From: Lysobacterales bacterium
Lineage (GTDB): Bacteria > Pseudomonadota > Gammaproteobacteria > Xanthomonadales > SZUA-36
Direction of reading: 5' to 3'
DNA: 6,950 bases
Assembly: GCA_013213875.1 (NCBI GenBank)
Contig: JABSSV010000129.1
Span: forward strand, 1-6,950
The notes beneath the pieces are model-generated. The model did no database searches. It had not been told where the DNA came from and saw nothing but the letters and a program-made list of their open reading frames with translations. The translations under genes and the position numbers were made by a program. Every line of letters begins with the position of its first letter. The stretch's first letter is position 1. Shown here in pieces: positions 1 through 5,654 of the stretch.

Positions 1-876
1 CCCGATCCGGATTACCGGGATGGCTTTGATCCCCAGGTGATTGTCGTTAATGCCGGTGCCAATGATATTTATGCTGTAACCGGCAGTGATCAGGTGGACA
101 CCATCAAGGCGCGCTATCGGCAGGTGGTGGCGCGTCTGCGCGAGGTTTATGGCGCACAGCCGCACATCATCCTCTACAACGCCTATGGCTGGGATCTGAA
201 TGAGCCGGCCAACTACGTGACCGAGGTGGTGGATGAGATTGGCGGCCGTCTGACGGCGGTGCGCTACCCCTGGATTTGGGAGCAGTTTCATGGCGCCATG
301 GCTGAACATGGGGGTCAGGCACGCTTTCTGGCGGAGGCGATCGCGGCGTTGGATCTGGGCTTCGAGTTGGTGCGATCGGTTGACTCGATCGATGGTTGGG
401 GTCGGGATTTCAATGTGGCCAACGGCGGCTTCGAAGCCGCTGCGCCCGGCAACTTCAATGCTTTCGGCTGGCGCTATGCGGAAGATGGTGTAGAGCGTCG
501 CAGAGACCCGACCGGCACCTATGAGGGCGATTTTTATATACGCCTGGAAGCGGGTGAGGAGGTTCATCAGGGTACCGAGGCAACGGGCGACTTCGAACCC
601 GGTGCAACGGCAGCAGGACAACGCTATGAGGTGACCGCGCGTGTCCGGGCCGCAACCGGCAGCGCTACGGCTCGGCTAGGCGCCGACTTCGAAGAGCAGC
701 CCCTCTATGGCCGCGGCAATGCGCAAAATCAGGTTTTTGAAATCGGGCCCGAGTGGACCGAGATTCAGGCCGTGTTTACAGCGCCTGCAGGTACCTGGAA
801 AACCTTTATTACACTCGGCAGTGAAGCGGGCGAAGTGGATTTTGATGCGGTAAGCATGCGGGACCCGGACCGCTGA
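1..876 (+). CDS. SGNH/GDSL-type hydrolase (probable carbohydrate esterase), C-terminal part with CBM-like jelly roll; 5' end outside window
   Basis: The reading frame is open from the first base, so the gene starts upstream. A GTG at 37 is in frame but falls inside a conserved block and is not the start. Residues 13-22 (VIVVNAGAND) match the block III strand of SGNH hydrolases, where the Asn helps form the oxyanion hole. The FHGAMAEHGG stretch at residues 96-105, followed by an ARFLAEAI helix, matches block V, and His97 or His103 is the probable catalytic His. The nucleophilic Ser block lies outside the window. Residues about 138-288 form a second domain, starting VANGGFE and with FGW, RYEVTARV, EWTEIQAVF and VDFDAVSM strands, typical of CBM4/9/22-like jelly rolls. 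Known family members deacetylate or de-esterify polysaccharides, often outside the cytoplasm; the exact substrate here is inferred only as a glycan. The stop is TGA at 874-876, followed by a strong terminator. Confidence 0.8.
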   Translation, partial: PDPDYRDGFDPQVIVVNAGANDIYAVTGSDQVDTIKARYRQVVARLREVYGAQPHIILYNAYGWDLNEPANYVTEVVDEIGGRLTAVRYPWIWEQFHGAMAEHGGQARFLAEAIAALDLGFELVRSVDSIDGWGRDFNVANGGFEAAAPGNFNAFGWRYAEDGVERRRDPTGTYEGDFYIRLEAGEEVHQGTEATGDFEPGATAAGQRYEVTARVRAATGSATARLGADFEEQPLYGRGNAQNQVFEIGPEWTEIQAVFTAPAGTWKTFITLGSEAGEVDFDAVSMRDPDR

Positions 877-897
877 CAGGGTTTGCTGTGACGAACG

Positions 898-929
898 AAA
901 AAGCCCCGGCCTCAAAGCCGGGGCTTTTT
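898..929. terminator. Bidirectional Rho-independent terminator
   Basis: A perfect inverted repeat: five A, an 8-bp GC-rich stem GCCCCGGC (903-910), a 6-base loop CTCAAA, GCCGGGGC (917-924) and five T. Because the A-run and T-run are symmetrical, it works as an intrinsic terminator in both directions. It lies 22 bases after the esterase stop and about 43 bases beyond the stop of the convergent YidB-like gene, so it should end both transcripts. Confidence 0.93.
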
Positions 930-972
930 ACTTTCAGACGCCCAGCGGGCGCCTGATTTTCCTGCAGCGCGC

Positions 973-1389
973 TCAGCGCAGGAACGACTTGGCCATGCCC
1001 ATAAGCCCTTCTGCGCCACCCGCCATATCGAGCAGGCTGCCACCGCTGCTGGATTGGTCGAGCAACTGCGGCAGCATATCCGCCAATCCGCCCGCAGCCT
1101 GACCGGCGTCGGTACCGATGGCACCGGCAAAGGCATTCATCTTGTCCTGCCCGAACAAGCCGCTGATCTGGTCGGCCGAGATGGGCAGGTTGCCGCCGTC
1201 GCCCAGCCAGGACTGAACCAAATCGCCCAGGCCGCCGCTGGCGCTGAACTGGCTTACCAGCCCCTGCAGGTCGATCCCGCCCTTGCCGTCGCCCATCAAT
1301 GAGCTGAGTGCAGATTGCACCGTAGACGGTTCGAGCTTCAGACCAAGTTTGTCACCCAGTAGTTGGGCGCCGAGTTGTAGTGGATCCAT
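973..1389 (-). CDS. YidB-like (DUF937) small protein
   Basis: A 138-residue protein if translated from the ATG at 1389-1387. An in-frame ATG at 1422 would add 11 residues (MSLAHLTRGNT), but the inner start begins MDPLQLGAQLLG as related proteins do and is preceded by a GGGGGA purine run 5-6 bases away, so I prefer it. The core at residues 51-71 (SGGLGDLVQSWLGDGGNLPIS) and ADMLPQLLDQSSSGG (103-117) match the YidB family. E. coli YidB has the same GGLGAILSTWL and LPKIIDALSPQG pattern. There is no signal peptide or membrane segment, so it is probably cytoplasmic. The biochemical role of the family is not established. It is rich in Gly, Ala and Leu and probably all helical. It lies 93 bases downstream of the DUF2780 gene on the same strand and may be co-transcribed with it. 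Confidence 0.85.
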   Translation of the reverse strand: MDPLQLGAQLLGDKLGLKLEPSTVQSALSSLMGDGKGGIDLQGLVSQFSASGGLGDLVQSWLGDGGNLPISADQISGLFGQDKMNAFAGAIGTDAGQAAGGLADMLPQLLDQSSSGGSLLDMAGGAEGLMGMAKSFLR

Positions 1390-1393
1390 GGTA

Positions 1394-1400
1394 TTCCCCC
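1394..1400 (-). promoter_or_regulatory. Ribosome binding site deciding the YidB-like start
   Basis: On the minus strand, GGGGGAA ends about five bases before the ATG at 1389. It is not a perfect anti-SD match but is better placed than anything before the upstream ATG at 1422, which follows a T-run and TTGGGTCCGC. It supports the shorter start. Confidence 0.5.
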
Positions 1401-1430
1401 GAGTTAAGTGGGCCAGCGACATGCGGACCC

Positions 1431-1480
1431 AAAAAAATTGAACAGCTTGCGGTGGTGCACGCCGATGATTGCCGGCATGC
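1431..1480 (-). other. Intergenic hairpin and T-run after the DUF2780 gene
   Basis: Two bases after the TAG stop of the DUF2780 gene, the minus strand can form an 8-bp stem: GCATGCCG (1480-1473), loop GCAATCAT, CGGCGTGC (1464-1457), with one G-U pair. A run of seven T follows at 1437-1431, about 19 bases beyond the stem. That spacing is too long for a standard intrinsic terminator. The structure might instead attenuate read-through or protect the 3' end of the upstream message. Confidence 0.3.
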
Positions 1481-1482
1481 GT

Positions 1483-1953
1483 CTAAAACAGTCCTTTGAG
1501 CAGGCCCATGGCGTCCGCGCCCGATGCGCCGCCCACGTAGTCATAGACCAACGGTAGGAACTGGCTCACCATATCCGCATCCAGCCCGAGCGCTTCGAAA
1601 CTGCCCGCGAGGCTGGCGATGCCACCCAGCGTGCCACCGCTGTCGCCCAGCATGCTGGTAGCAGCGCCCATAAGGCCGCTGTCTGCCGCGACTTCCGGTG
1701 CTTTGGACAACAGGCCGTCCATGCCGGGAATACCACTGGCGACGGTCGCGAAGTCATCGGCGCTGAGATTGTTCTTGGCGTAGTCAAAGATGGCCCCAAC
1801 GCCACCGCTGGCCTGTTCCTCAGAAACGCCCAGCTGGCTGGTGAGACTGGACAGCAATCCGCTGGCATCCGCGTTGGCCGTTGCCGGTAGCGCCAGCAGC
1901 AGCGCCATGCCCAGCATGGCAATTCGGGTCAAATCAGTAAACCGTTGACGCAT
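1483..1953 (-). CDS. Exported DUF2780 family protein
   Basis: 156 residues. The N-terminus is a signal peptide: a charged n-region MRQRFTDLTR, a hydrophobic core at about residues 11-22, then a likely cleavage after Ala28 (ATANA/DASG). There is no lipobox Cys, so the mature protein is probably soluble and periplasmic. The mature part has the DUF2780 (VcgC/VcgE-like) pattern: LTSQLGVSEEQASGGVGAIF, then AKNNLSADDFATVASGIPG, then LLSKAPE, and a C-terminal FLPLVYDYVGG...GLLKGLF. No catalytic motif is visible and the family has no known biochemical function. A good Shine-Dalgarno sits seven bases before the ATG, and a candidate promoter lies in the gap after uup. The C-terminal part resembles that of the YidB-like protein encoded next to it (an LP helix near the end, and GLLKGLF versus GMAKSFLR). 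Confidence 0.87.
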   Translation of the reverse strand: MRQRFTDLTRIAMLGMALLLALPATANADASGLLSSLTSQLGVSEEQASGGVGAIFDYAKNNLSADDFATVASGIPGMDGLLSKAPEVAADSGLMGAATSMLGDSGGTLGGIASLAGSFEALGLDADMVSQFLPLVYDYVGGASGADAMGLLKGLF

Positions 1954-1960
1954 GGTGATG

Positions 1961-1966
1961 CTCCTT
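1961..1966 (-). promoter_or_regulatory. Shine-Dalgarno of the DUF2780 gene
   Basis: AAGGAG on the minus strand, seven bases before the ATG at 1953, is a near-ideal ribosome binding site. It lies inside one copy of a 12-bp direct repeat whose other copy is at 2070-2081. Confidence 0.85.
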
Positions 1967-2081
1967 GATGAAAAAAATAGAGTCCCCCAGTATAGCCATG
2001 TCCGCAGCTCTTGCCTGTCTTGCTGGTATTTGTTCGGGCAGGCGCGGGTTCGTCAGTGAACGAAACGCGTCCTTGATGAAA
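1962..2081. repeat. 12-bp direct repeat pair flanking the uup-DUF2780 gap
   Basis: TCCTTGATGAAA occurs at 1962-1973 and again, identically and in the same direction, at 2070-2081. The copies are 108 bp apart, at the two ends of the intergenic region. The first contains the DUF2780 Shine-Dalgarno; the second lies just past the uup stop and has no start codon at a useful distance. The 96 bp between them holds the candidate promoter. No terminal inverted repeats are seen. Confidence 0.6.
1989..2017 (-). promoter_or_regulatory. Candidate sigma70 promoter for the DUF2780 gene
   Basis: On the minus strand, TATACT (1994-1989) matches the -10 consensus at five of six bases. CAGGCA (2017-2012) is a weak -35 at 17-base spacing. 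The predicted start near 1981 gives a 5' leader of about 28 bases ending in the AAGGAG site. The -35 is poor, so activity is inferred from the -10 and position only. Confidence 0.4.
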
Positions 2082-2090
2082 TGATATCAA

Positions 2091-4022
2091 TCAGCCATGC
2101 GGTCCGTGGCAGGTGGTCTGGCTGCTGTCTTCCAGCTCATCCCAACGTGCAAAAGCCGCTTCCAGTTCGCCCTGTATCGCTTCATGACGTTGGGTGGTCT
2201 GGCGAACCGTGGCTGCATCACCGTTAAAAAACCCCGCTTCGGCCATGCGTGTTTCCAGCTCTTGCAGCTGCTGTTCCAGTTCTTCGATCCGGGCCGGAAG
2301 CTGATCCAATTCCCGCTGCAGCTTATAGGAGCGTTTTGCTGCTTGGGCGGGCTTCTTCGCCGAGTGGGTGGGCGCGGCGGGTTCTGATGCTGGCTCCGGT
2401 GCGTCCGCTGAACTGTTCAGGCGGCCACCGCTGCGTTCCCAGTCTGAGTAGGAACCGACCCGCTCATCTACGCCACCCTGGCCGTCCATAACCATCAGGC
2501 TGGTCACCACGTTATCCATGAAGTCGCGGTCGTGACTGACCAGCAGGACCGTACCCTGAAACGCCAGCAGGATTTCCTCCAGCAACTCCAGCGTCTCCAT
2601 ATCCAGATCATTGGTCGGCTCGTCCAGCACCAGTAAATTGGCCGGTTTGCTGAACAGGCGCGCCAGTACGGCCCGGTTCTGTTCGCCACCAGACAGGGAG
2701 CCTACCGGCTGTCGCGCACGGTCAGGCGCGAACAGAAAATCGCTGAGATAGGCGATCGCGTGGCGCCGTTTGCCGTTAATTTCGACGAACTCACTGCCTC
2801 CACAAACATTGTCCATAAGGCTTTTTTCCGGATCCAGCTGGTCCCGTAGCTGATCTGAATAAGCCACCTCCAGGCGCGTGCCCAGCTTGACCGTACCGCT
2901 GTCCGGCTCCAGCTCGCCCAGCAGGAGCTTGACCAGTGTGGATTTACCCGCGCCGTTGGCCCCGACAATGCCAATGCGGTCCCCGCGCCGGATCAGCGTT
3001 GACAGGTCTTCAATAATGCGGCGCCCGTCAAAAGCCTTGCTTACATGCGTCAGCTCCGCCACCAGCTTGCCAGAACGACTGGCGTCTTCAACGCCGAAAT
3101 CCGCCCTGCCCTGGCGTTCACGGCGCTGGCTGCGTTCCGTGCGCATGGCCTTGAGGGCACGCACGCGCCCCTCGTTGCGGGTACGCCGCGCCTTGATGCC
3201 CTGGCGAATCCACTGCTCTTCCTGTGCCAGTTTTTTATCGAACAGAGCATGGGCTCTTTCCTCCGCGGCAAGCTGCTCCTCCCGGTGGCGCAAAAAGCCC
3301 TGATAGCCGCCCCGCCCCTGCCATACGGTGAGCCGGCCACGGTCGAGTTCAGCCATGATTTGGGCGACATTCTGTAAGAAACGGCGGTCGTGGGTGATGA
3401 GCACCAGGGCGCCCTGAAAGCGGGCCAGTTGCTCTTCCAGCCATTCAATGGCCGGGATATCCAGATGGTTGGTCGGCTCGTCCAGCAGCAGGATATCCGG
3501 TTCACTGACCAGCGCGTGTGCCAGCGCGACGCGTCGGCGCCAGCCGCCGGACAGGGCAGCCATTTTTGCGTCGCCGTCCAGGCCCAGTTGGCTGAGCGTG
3601 GTTTCTACCCGGGTTTGCAGGGTCCAGCCGTCAACCGCCTCCAGCTGTTCCTGCACCTTTGCCAGCGCGTCCAGATCCGGTGTTTGTCCACTGTCTTCGG
3701 CGTCGTTAAGCAGATGGTGGTAGCGAGCGAGTAGCGCGCCCGCTTCCGGTAATCCGGCAGCGACCACGTCGTAGACCGTTTCATCATTGGCTTCCGGCAG
3801 GGCCTGCCGTAGCCAGGCAAGACGTGTGCCCGGGCGTAGCCAGCGCTCTCCCGAGTCCGGCTGTATCTTCCCGGCCAACACATTCAAAAAGGTAGTTTTG
3901 CCGGCACCGTTGCGGCCGAGCAGCCCAACTTTTTCGCCGCGCTTAAGCTCGAAATCCACATCATCCAGCAGTGCCAGGGTGCCGTAATGAAGCGCGCATT
4001 GGTCCAGTCTTAGCAGAGGCAT
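2091..4022 (-). CDS. uup: ABC-F ATPase Uup
   Basis: 643 residues, close to E. coli Uup (635). Two ABC domains in tandem with no membrane segments mark an ABC-F protein. Domain 1 has Walker A GRNGAGKT (36-43), signature LSGGW (157-161), Walker B ILLLDEPT (177-184, catalytic Glu182) and H-loop His211. Domain 2 has GANGAGKS (354-361), LSGGEQ (443-448), LLVLDEPT (463-470, Glu468) and His497. All catalytic residues are present. The linker at about 240-320 holds the FDKKLAQEEQWIRQGIKARR stretch, which is nearly identical to E. coli Uup and is its P-site tRNA interaction motif. After an Ala/Pro/Glu stretch (536-560), residues 565-632 form the helical C-terminal domain that binds DNA in Uup. Known roles are ribosome-associated ATPase activity, suppression of precise transposon excision and tolerance of branched DNA intermediates. 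No clear Shine-Dalgarno precedes the ATG. Confidence 0.96.
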   Translation of the reverse strand: MPLLRLDQCALHYGTLALLDDVDFELKRGEKVGLLGRNGAGKTTFLNVLAGKIQPDSGERWLRPGTRLAWLRQALPEANDETVYDVVAAGLPEAGALLARYHHLLNDAEDSGQTPDLDALAKVQEQLEAVDGWTLQTRVETTLSQLGLDGDAKMAALSGGWRRRVALAHALVSEPDILLLDEPTNHLDIPAIEWLEEQLARFQGALVLITHDRRFLQNVAQIMAELDRGRLTVWQGRGGYQGFLRHREEQLAAEERAHALFDKKLAQEEQWIRQGIKARRTRNEGRVRALKAMRTERSQRRERQGRADFGVEDASRSGKLVAELTHVSKAFDGRRIIEDLSTLIRRGDRIGIVGANGAGKSTLVKLLLGELEPDSGTVKLGTRLEVAYSDQLRDQLDPEKSLMDNVCGGSEFVEINGKRRHAIAYLSDFLFAPDRARQPVGSLSGGEQNRAVLARLFSKPANLLVLDEPTNDLDMETLELLEEILLAFQGTVLLVSHDRDFMDNVVTSLMVMDGQGGVDERVGSYSDWERSGGRLNSSADAPEPASEPAAPTHSAKKPAQAAKRSYKLQRELDQLPARIEELEQQLQELETRMAEAGFFNGDAATVRQTTQRHEAIQGELEAAFARWDELEDSSQTTCHGPHG

Positions 4023-4051
4023 GAGTCAGCGATTGCGGGGATAGACCGCGG

Positions 4052-4057
4052 ATCATA
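4052..4057 (-). promoter_or_regulatory. Candidate -10 element for uup
   Basis: TATGAT on the minus strand, about 30 bases before the uup ATG, matches the -10 consensus at five of six positions. No convincing -35 is seen at 16-18 bases upstream. It lies in the 146-bp divergent gap shared with kbp; I see no good promoter for kbp itself there. Confidence 0.28.
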
Positions 4058-4060
4058 CTA

Positions 4061-4083
4061 GAGCCAGGGCTCCGACAGGAGTC
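4061..4083. other. Two mutually exclusive short hairpins in the uup-kbp gap
   Basis: GAGCC-AG-GGCTC (4061-4072) and GGCTCC-GACA-GGAGTC (4068-4083, one G-U pair) share the GGCTC arm, so only one can form at a time. Both stems are short and no T-run follows. The region is in the 5' leader of a kbp transcript only if that transcript starts upstream of 4061. It is otherwise non-coding. Confidence 0.25.
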
Positions 4084-4156
4084 CGGAACGGGTCAGCGGG
4101 AGATGTCCATGCTGGCCGTGCACATGATTTCCACCTAAGCTGGGGGCGAGACAAAA

Positions 4157-4162
4157 GAGGAG
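4157..4162 (+). promoter_or_regulatory. Shine-Dalgarno of kbp
   Basis: GAGGAG six bases before the ATG at 4169, within a longer purine-rich stretch, is a strong ribosome binding site. It fixes the start at the conserved MGLFDK N-terminus. Confidence 0.85.
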
Positions 4163-4168
4163 AAGGCT

Positions 4169-4699
4169 ATGGGACTGTTCGACAAGATGAAAAGCGCACT
4201 CGGCGGTGGTGATAACGCTGTGGATAGCATTAAGGGGCCGAGCACCGTGCTGCGTGAGGCGGGTATTGATCCTACGAATCTGGATTTTTCTTTCGCCAGT
4301 GACGGCACGGTAACCATCAGCGGATACGTGCCGGACGAGGCCACAAGCGCGCGGGTTGCAGAGCTGGTGGGCGGCATTAGTCAGGTTGCAGCGGTGGATA
4401 GCCAAGTGCAAATCGGCGCACCCGCCGCGCCGGAACCGCTCCCGGCTGAGCCGGAGCCTGCCGTTGAAGAACCCGTTGCTGAGGTGGCAGAGGCCCCGGC
4501 ACCAGAGGCGACGGAGCCCGCCGCTCCCGATGGTGCTGAACCGCAAACCTACACGGTGCAGGCCGGTGATACGCTCTGGAACATTGCCAAGGCGCACTAC
4601 GGTGAGGGCAGCAAATATATGGATATTTTTGAGGCCAATCGGGATTTGCTCAGCGATCCGGACCGCATTCAGCCGGGTCAGGAGTTGAAGCTGCCCTAG
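4169..4699 (+). CDS. kbp: BON-LysM protein, potassium-binding protein Kbp (YgaU) homologue
   Basis: 176 residues, no signal peptide. The start MGLFDKMKSALGG resembles E. coli Kbp (MGLFNFVKDAGEK). A BON domain lies at about residues 22-83 (LREAGI, then DGTVTISGYVPDEATSARV, then GGISQVAAVDSQVQIG) and a LysM domain at 127-175 (YTVQAGDTLWNIAKAHYG, then IFEANRDLLSDPDRIQPGQ). E. coli Kbp has the same order, is cytoplasmic, and binds K+ with conformational change; the BON domain is the main site. The difference here is a linker of about 43 residues (84-126) made almost only of Ala, Pro, Glu and Val, which makes this protein longer than the 149-residue E. coli form. The gene stands alone, divergent from uup and convergent with the DMT gene 22 bases away. 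The fold call is secure; K+ binding is inferred from homology. Confidence 0.9.
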   Translation: MGLFDKMKSALGGGDNAVDSIKGPSTVLREAGIDPTNLDFSFASDGTVTISGYVPDEATSARVAELVGGISQVAAVDSQVQIGAPAAPEPLPAEPEPAVEEPVAEVAEAPAPEATEPAAPDGAEPQTYTVQAGDTLWNIAKAHYGEGSKYMDIFEANRDLLSDPDRIQPGQELKLP

Positions 4700-4721
4700 C
4701 CGTCCGGCGGCGGTCAGTCAG

Positions 4722-5639
4722 TCACAGTTTGGCGCGCACCCGCGCGCCTGTTATGCGTCGCTGGCGCGCTTCGCGCCAGATCACCACCGCGTTGGATAGC
4801 ACCACGATGGTGGCGCCAATCATCACCACCGGCAAGGGGAACTCGCCCCAGATCAGCCAGCCAAACAGGGTCGCCCACACGATGCCGCTGTAATTGAACA
4901 CGGTAACTATAGAGGCCTGCGCATGGCGGAAGGCAACGGTCAGGCACCACTGGGCGCCAGCGCCAGACAAGCCGACACCCAGCAACCAGGGAATCTCTTC
5001 ACGGCTTGGCATGACGGCCAGCCAGGGCAGGGGCAAGGCGCTGACTACAGTGCCAATTAAAAAGAAATAGAAAGTAATCGTCTCGGGTCGCTCGTAGCGT
5101 CCCAGATAGCGCAGGACGATTTGCAAGGTCGCATGCAACAAGGCTGCGCCCAGGGCCAGACCTATGCCCAGCGGCACCACCTGGCCACCCGGTTGCGCCA
5201 TGATGGCGACCCCCAGAAAGCCGATCAGCACGGCGCTCCAGCGCCAGGGTCCCACGGACTCTTTCAGAATCAGCATGCCCAGTACCGGAATGAACAGCGA
5301 CGAGGTGAACAGCAGTACCGTCGTGTCGGCCATGGGCATGAGGGAAAAGGCGGCGAAGGTTATCATCAGGCTGACGGCCCCAAGCACGGCCCGGAGTATG
5401 ACGAGGAACGGTTTGGCCCGGATCAGGGTGATCTGCCGCTTGCCGAAAACACCGAGCATGACGAGAAACGGCAGGAGCGCGATCAGGTTGCGATAAAAGG
5501 CGATTTCGATCACCGAGTGACGCTCGGCCAGGAGCTTGGCAAAGACGTTCATCAGCGTGAACAAAAAGAAGGCGGCGAGCGCTGCGCTCATGCCCAGGAC
5601 CACCCGGTCAGTTCGCCGCTGATCGGTGCTGTCACTCAC
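4722..5639 (-). CDS. EamA/DMT superfamily permease
   Basis: 305 residues, about ten hydrophobic segments in two repeated EamA units (about 14-148 and 157-290), the usual size and layout of the drug/metabolite transporter superfamily. Seen in the first unit are FYRNLIALLPFLV, LRAVLGAVSLM, ADTTVLLFTSSLFIPVLGML and the conserved ILKE end. The second unit has FNYSGIVWATLFGWLIWGE. Basic N- and C-termini (RREARQRR-like tail) suit an inner-membrane protein with cytoplasmic ends. The start is a GTG; an internal ATG (residue 17) would remove part of the first helix. It begins 13 bases after the CNT stop and its Shine-Dalgarno overlaps that stop, so the two are almost certainly one operon with coupled translation. 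Substrates in this superfamily vary (amino acids, nucleosides, cofactors) and cannot be read from sequence. A nucleoside-linked role is only suggested by context. Confidence 0.9.
   Translation of the reverse strand: MSDSTDQRRTDRVVLGMSAALAAFFLFTLMNVFAKLLAERHSVIEIAFYRNLIALLPFLVMLGVFGKRQITLIRAKPFLVILRAVLGAVSLMITFAAFSLMPMADTTVLLFTSSLFIPVLGMLILKESVGPWRWSAVLIGFLGVAIMAQPGGQVVPLGIGLALGAALLHATLQIVLRYLGRYERPETITFYFFLIGTVVSALPLPWLAVMPSREEIPWLLGVGLSGAGAQWCLTVAFRHAQASIVTVFNYSGIVWATLFGWLIWGEFPLPVVMIGATIVVLSNAVVIWREARQRRITGARVRAKL
4731..4748. other. Perfect GC hairpin at the DMT 3' end
   Basis: GGCGCGC (4731-4737), loop ACCC, GCGCGCC (4742-4748): a perfect 7-bp stem inside the last codons of the DMT gene (ARVRAK). 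No T-run follows on either strand, so it is not a standard terminator. It is the only strong stem near the convergent kbp/DMT stops, where no other terminator is visible, and may slow or protect either message end. Confidence 0.35.
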
Positions 5640-5648
5640 CGCTCGCGG

Positions 5649-5654
5649 CCCTTC
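5649..5654 (-). promoter_or_regulatory. Shine-Dalgarno of the DMT gene overlapping the CNT stop
   Basis: GAAGGG on the minus strand, nine bases before the GTG start, overlaps the TGA stop of the CNT gene (TGAAGGG). Ribosomes ending the first gene would uncover or directly use this site, which is typical of translational coupling. Confidence 0.7.

Noticed and set aside
1390..1422. An 11-residue N-terminal extension of the YidB-like protein.
   Set aside because: The upstream ATG has no ribosome binding site and the family start pattern fits the inner ATG, although the longer form cannot be excluded.
1974..2069. The 96-bp segment between the direct repeats as a miniature transposable element.
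   Set aside because: No terminal inverted repeats are visible and a 12-bp target duplication alone is not enough to call one.
3050..3505. Overlapping open frames inside uup on both strands.
   Set aside because: Composition (Trp/Arg/Ser-rich) and lack of motifs mark them as shadows of the uup coding sequence.
4058..4597. A 179-residue open frame on the minus strand opposite kbp.
   Set aside because: It is antisense to a clearly recognised BON-LysM gene, has Cys/His/Arg-rich composition without domain pattern, and no ribosome binding site.
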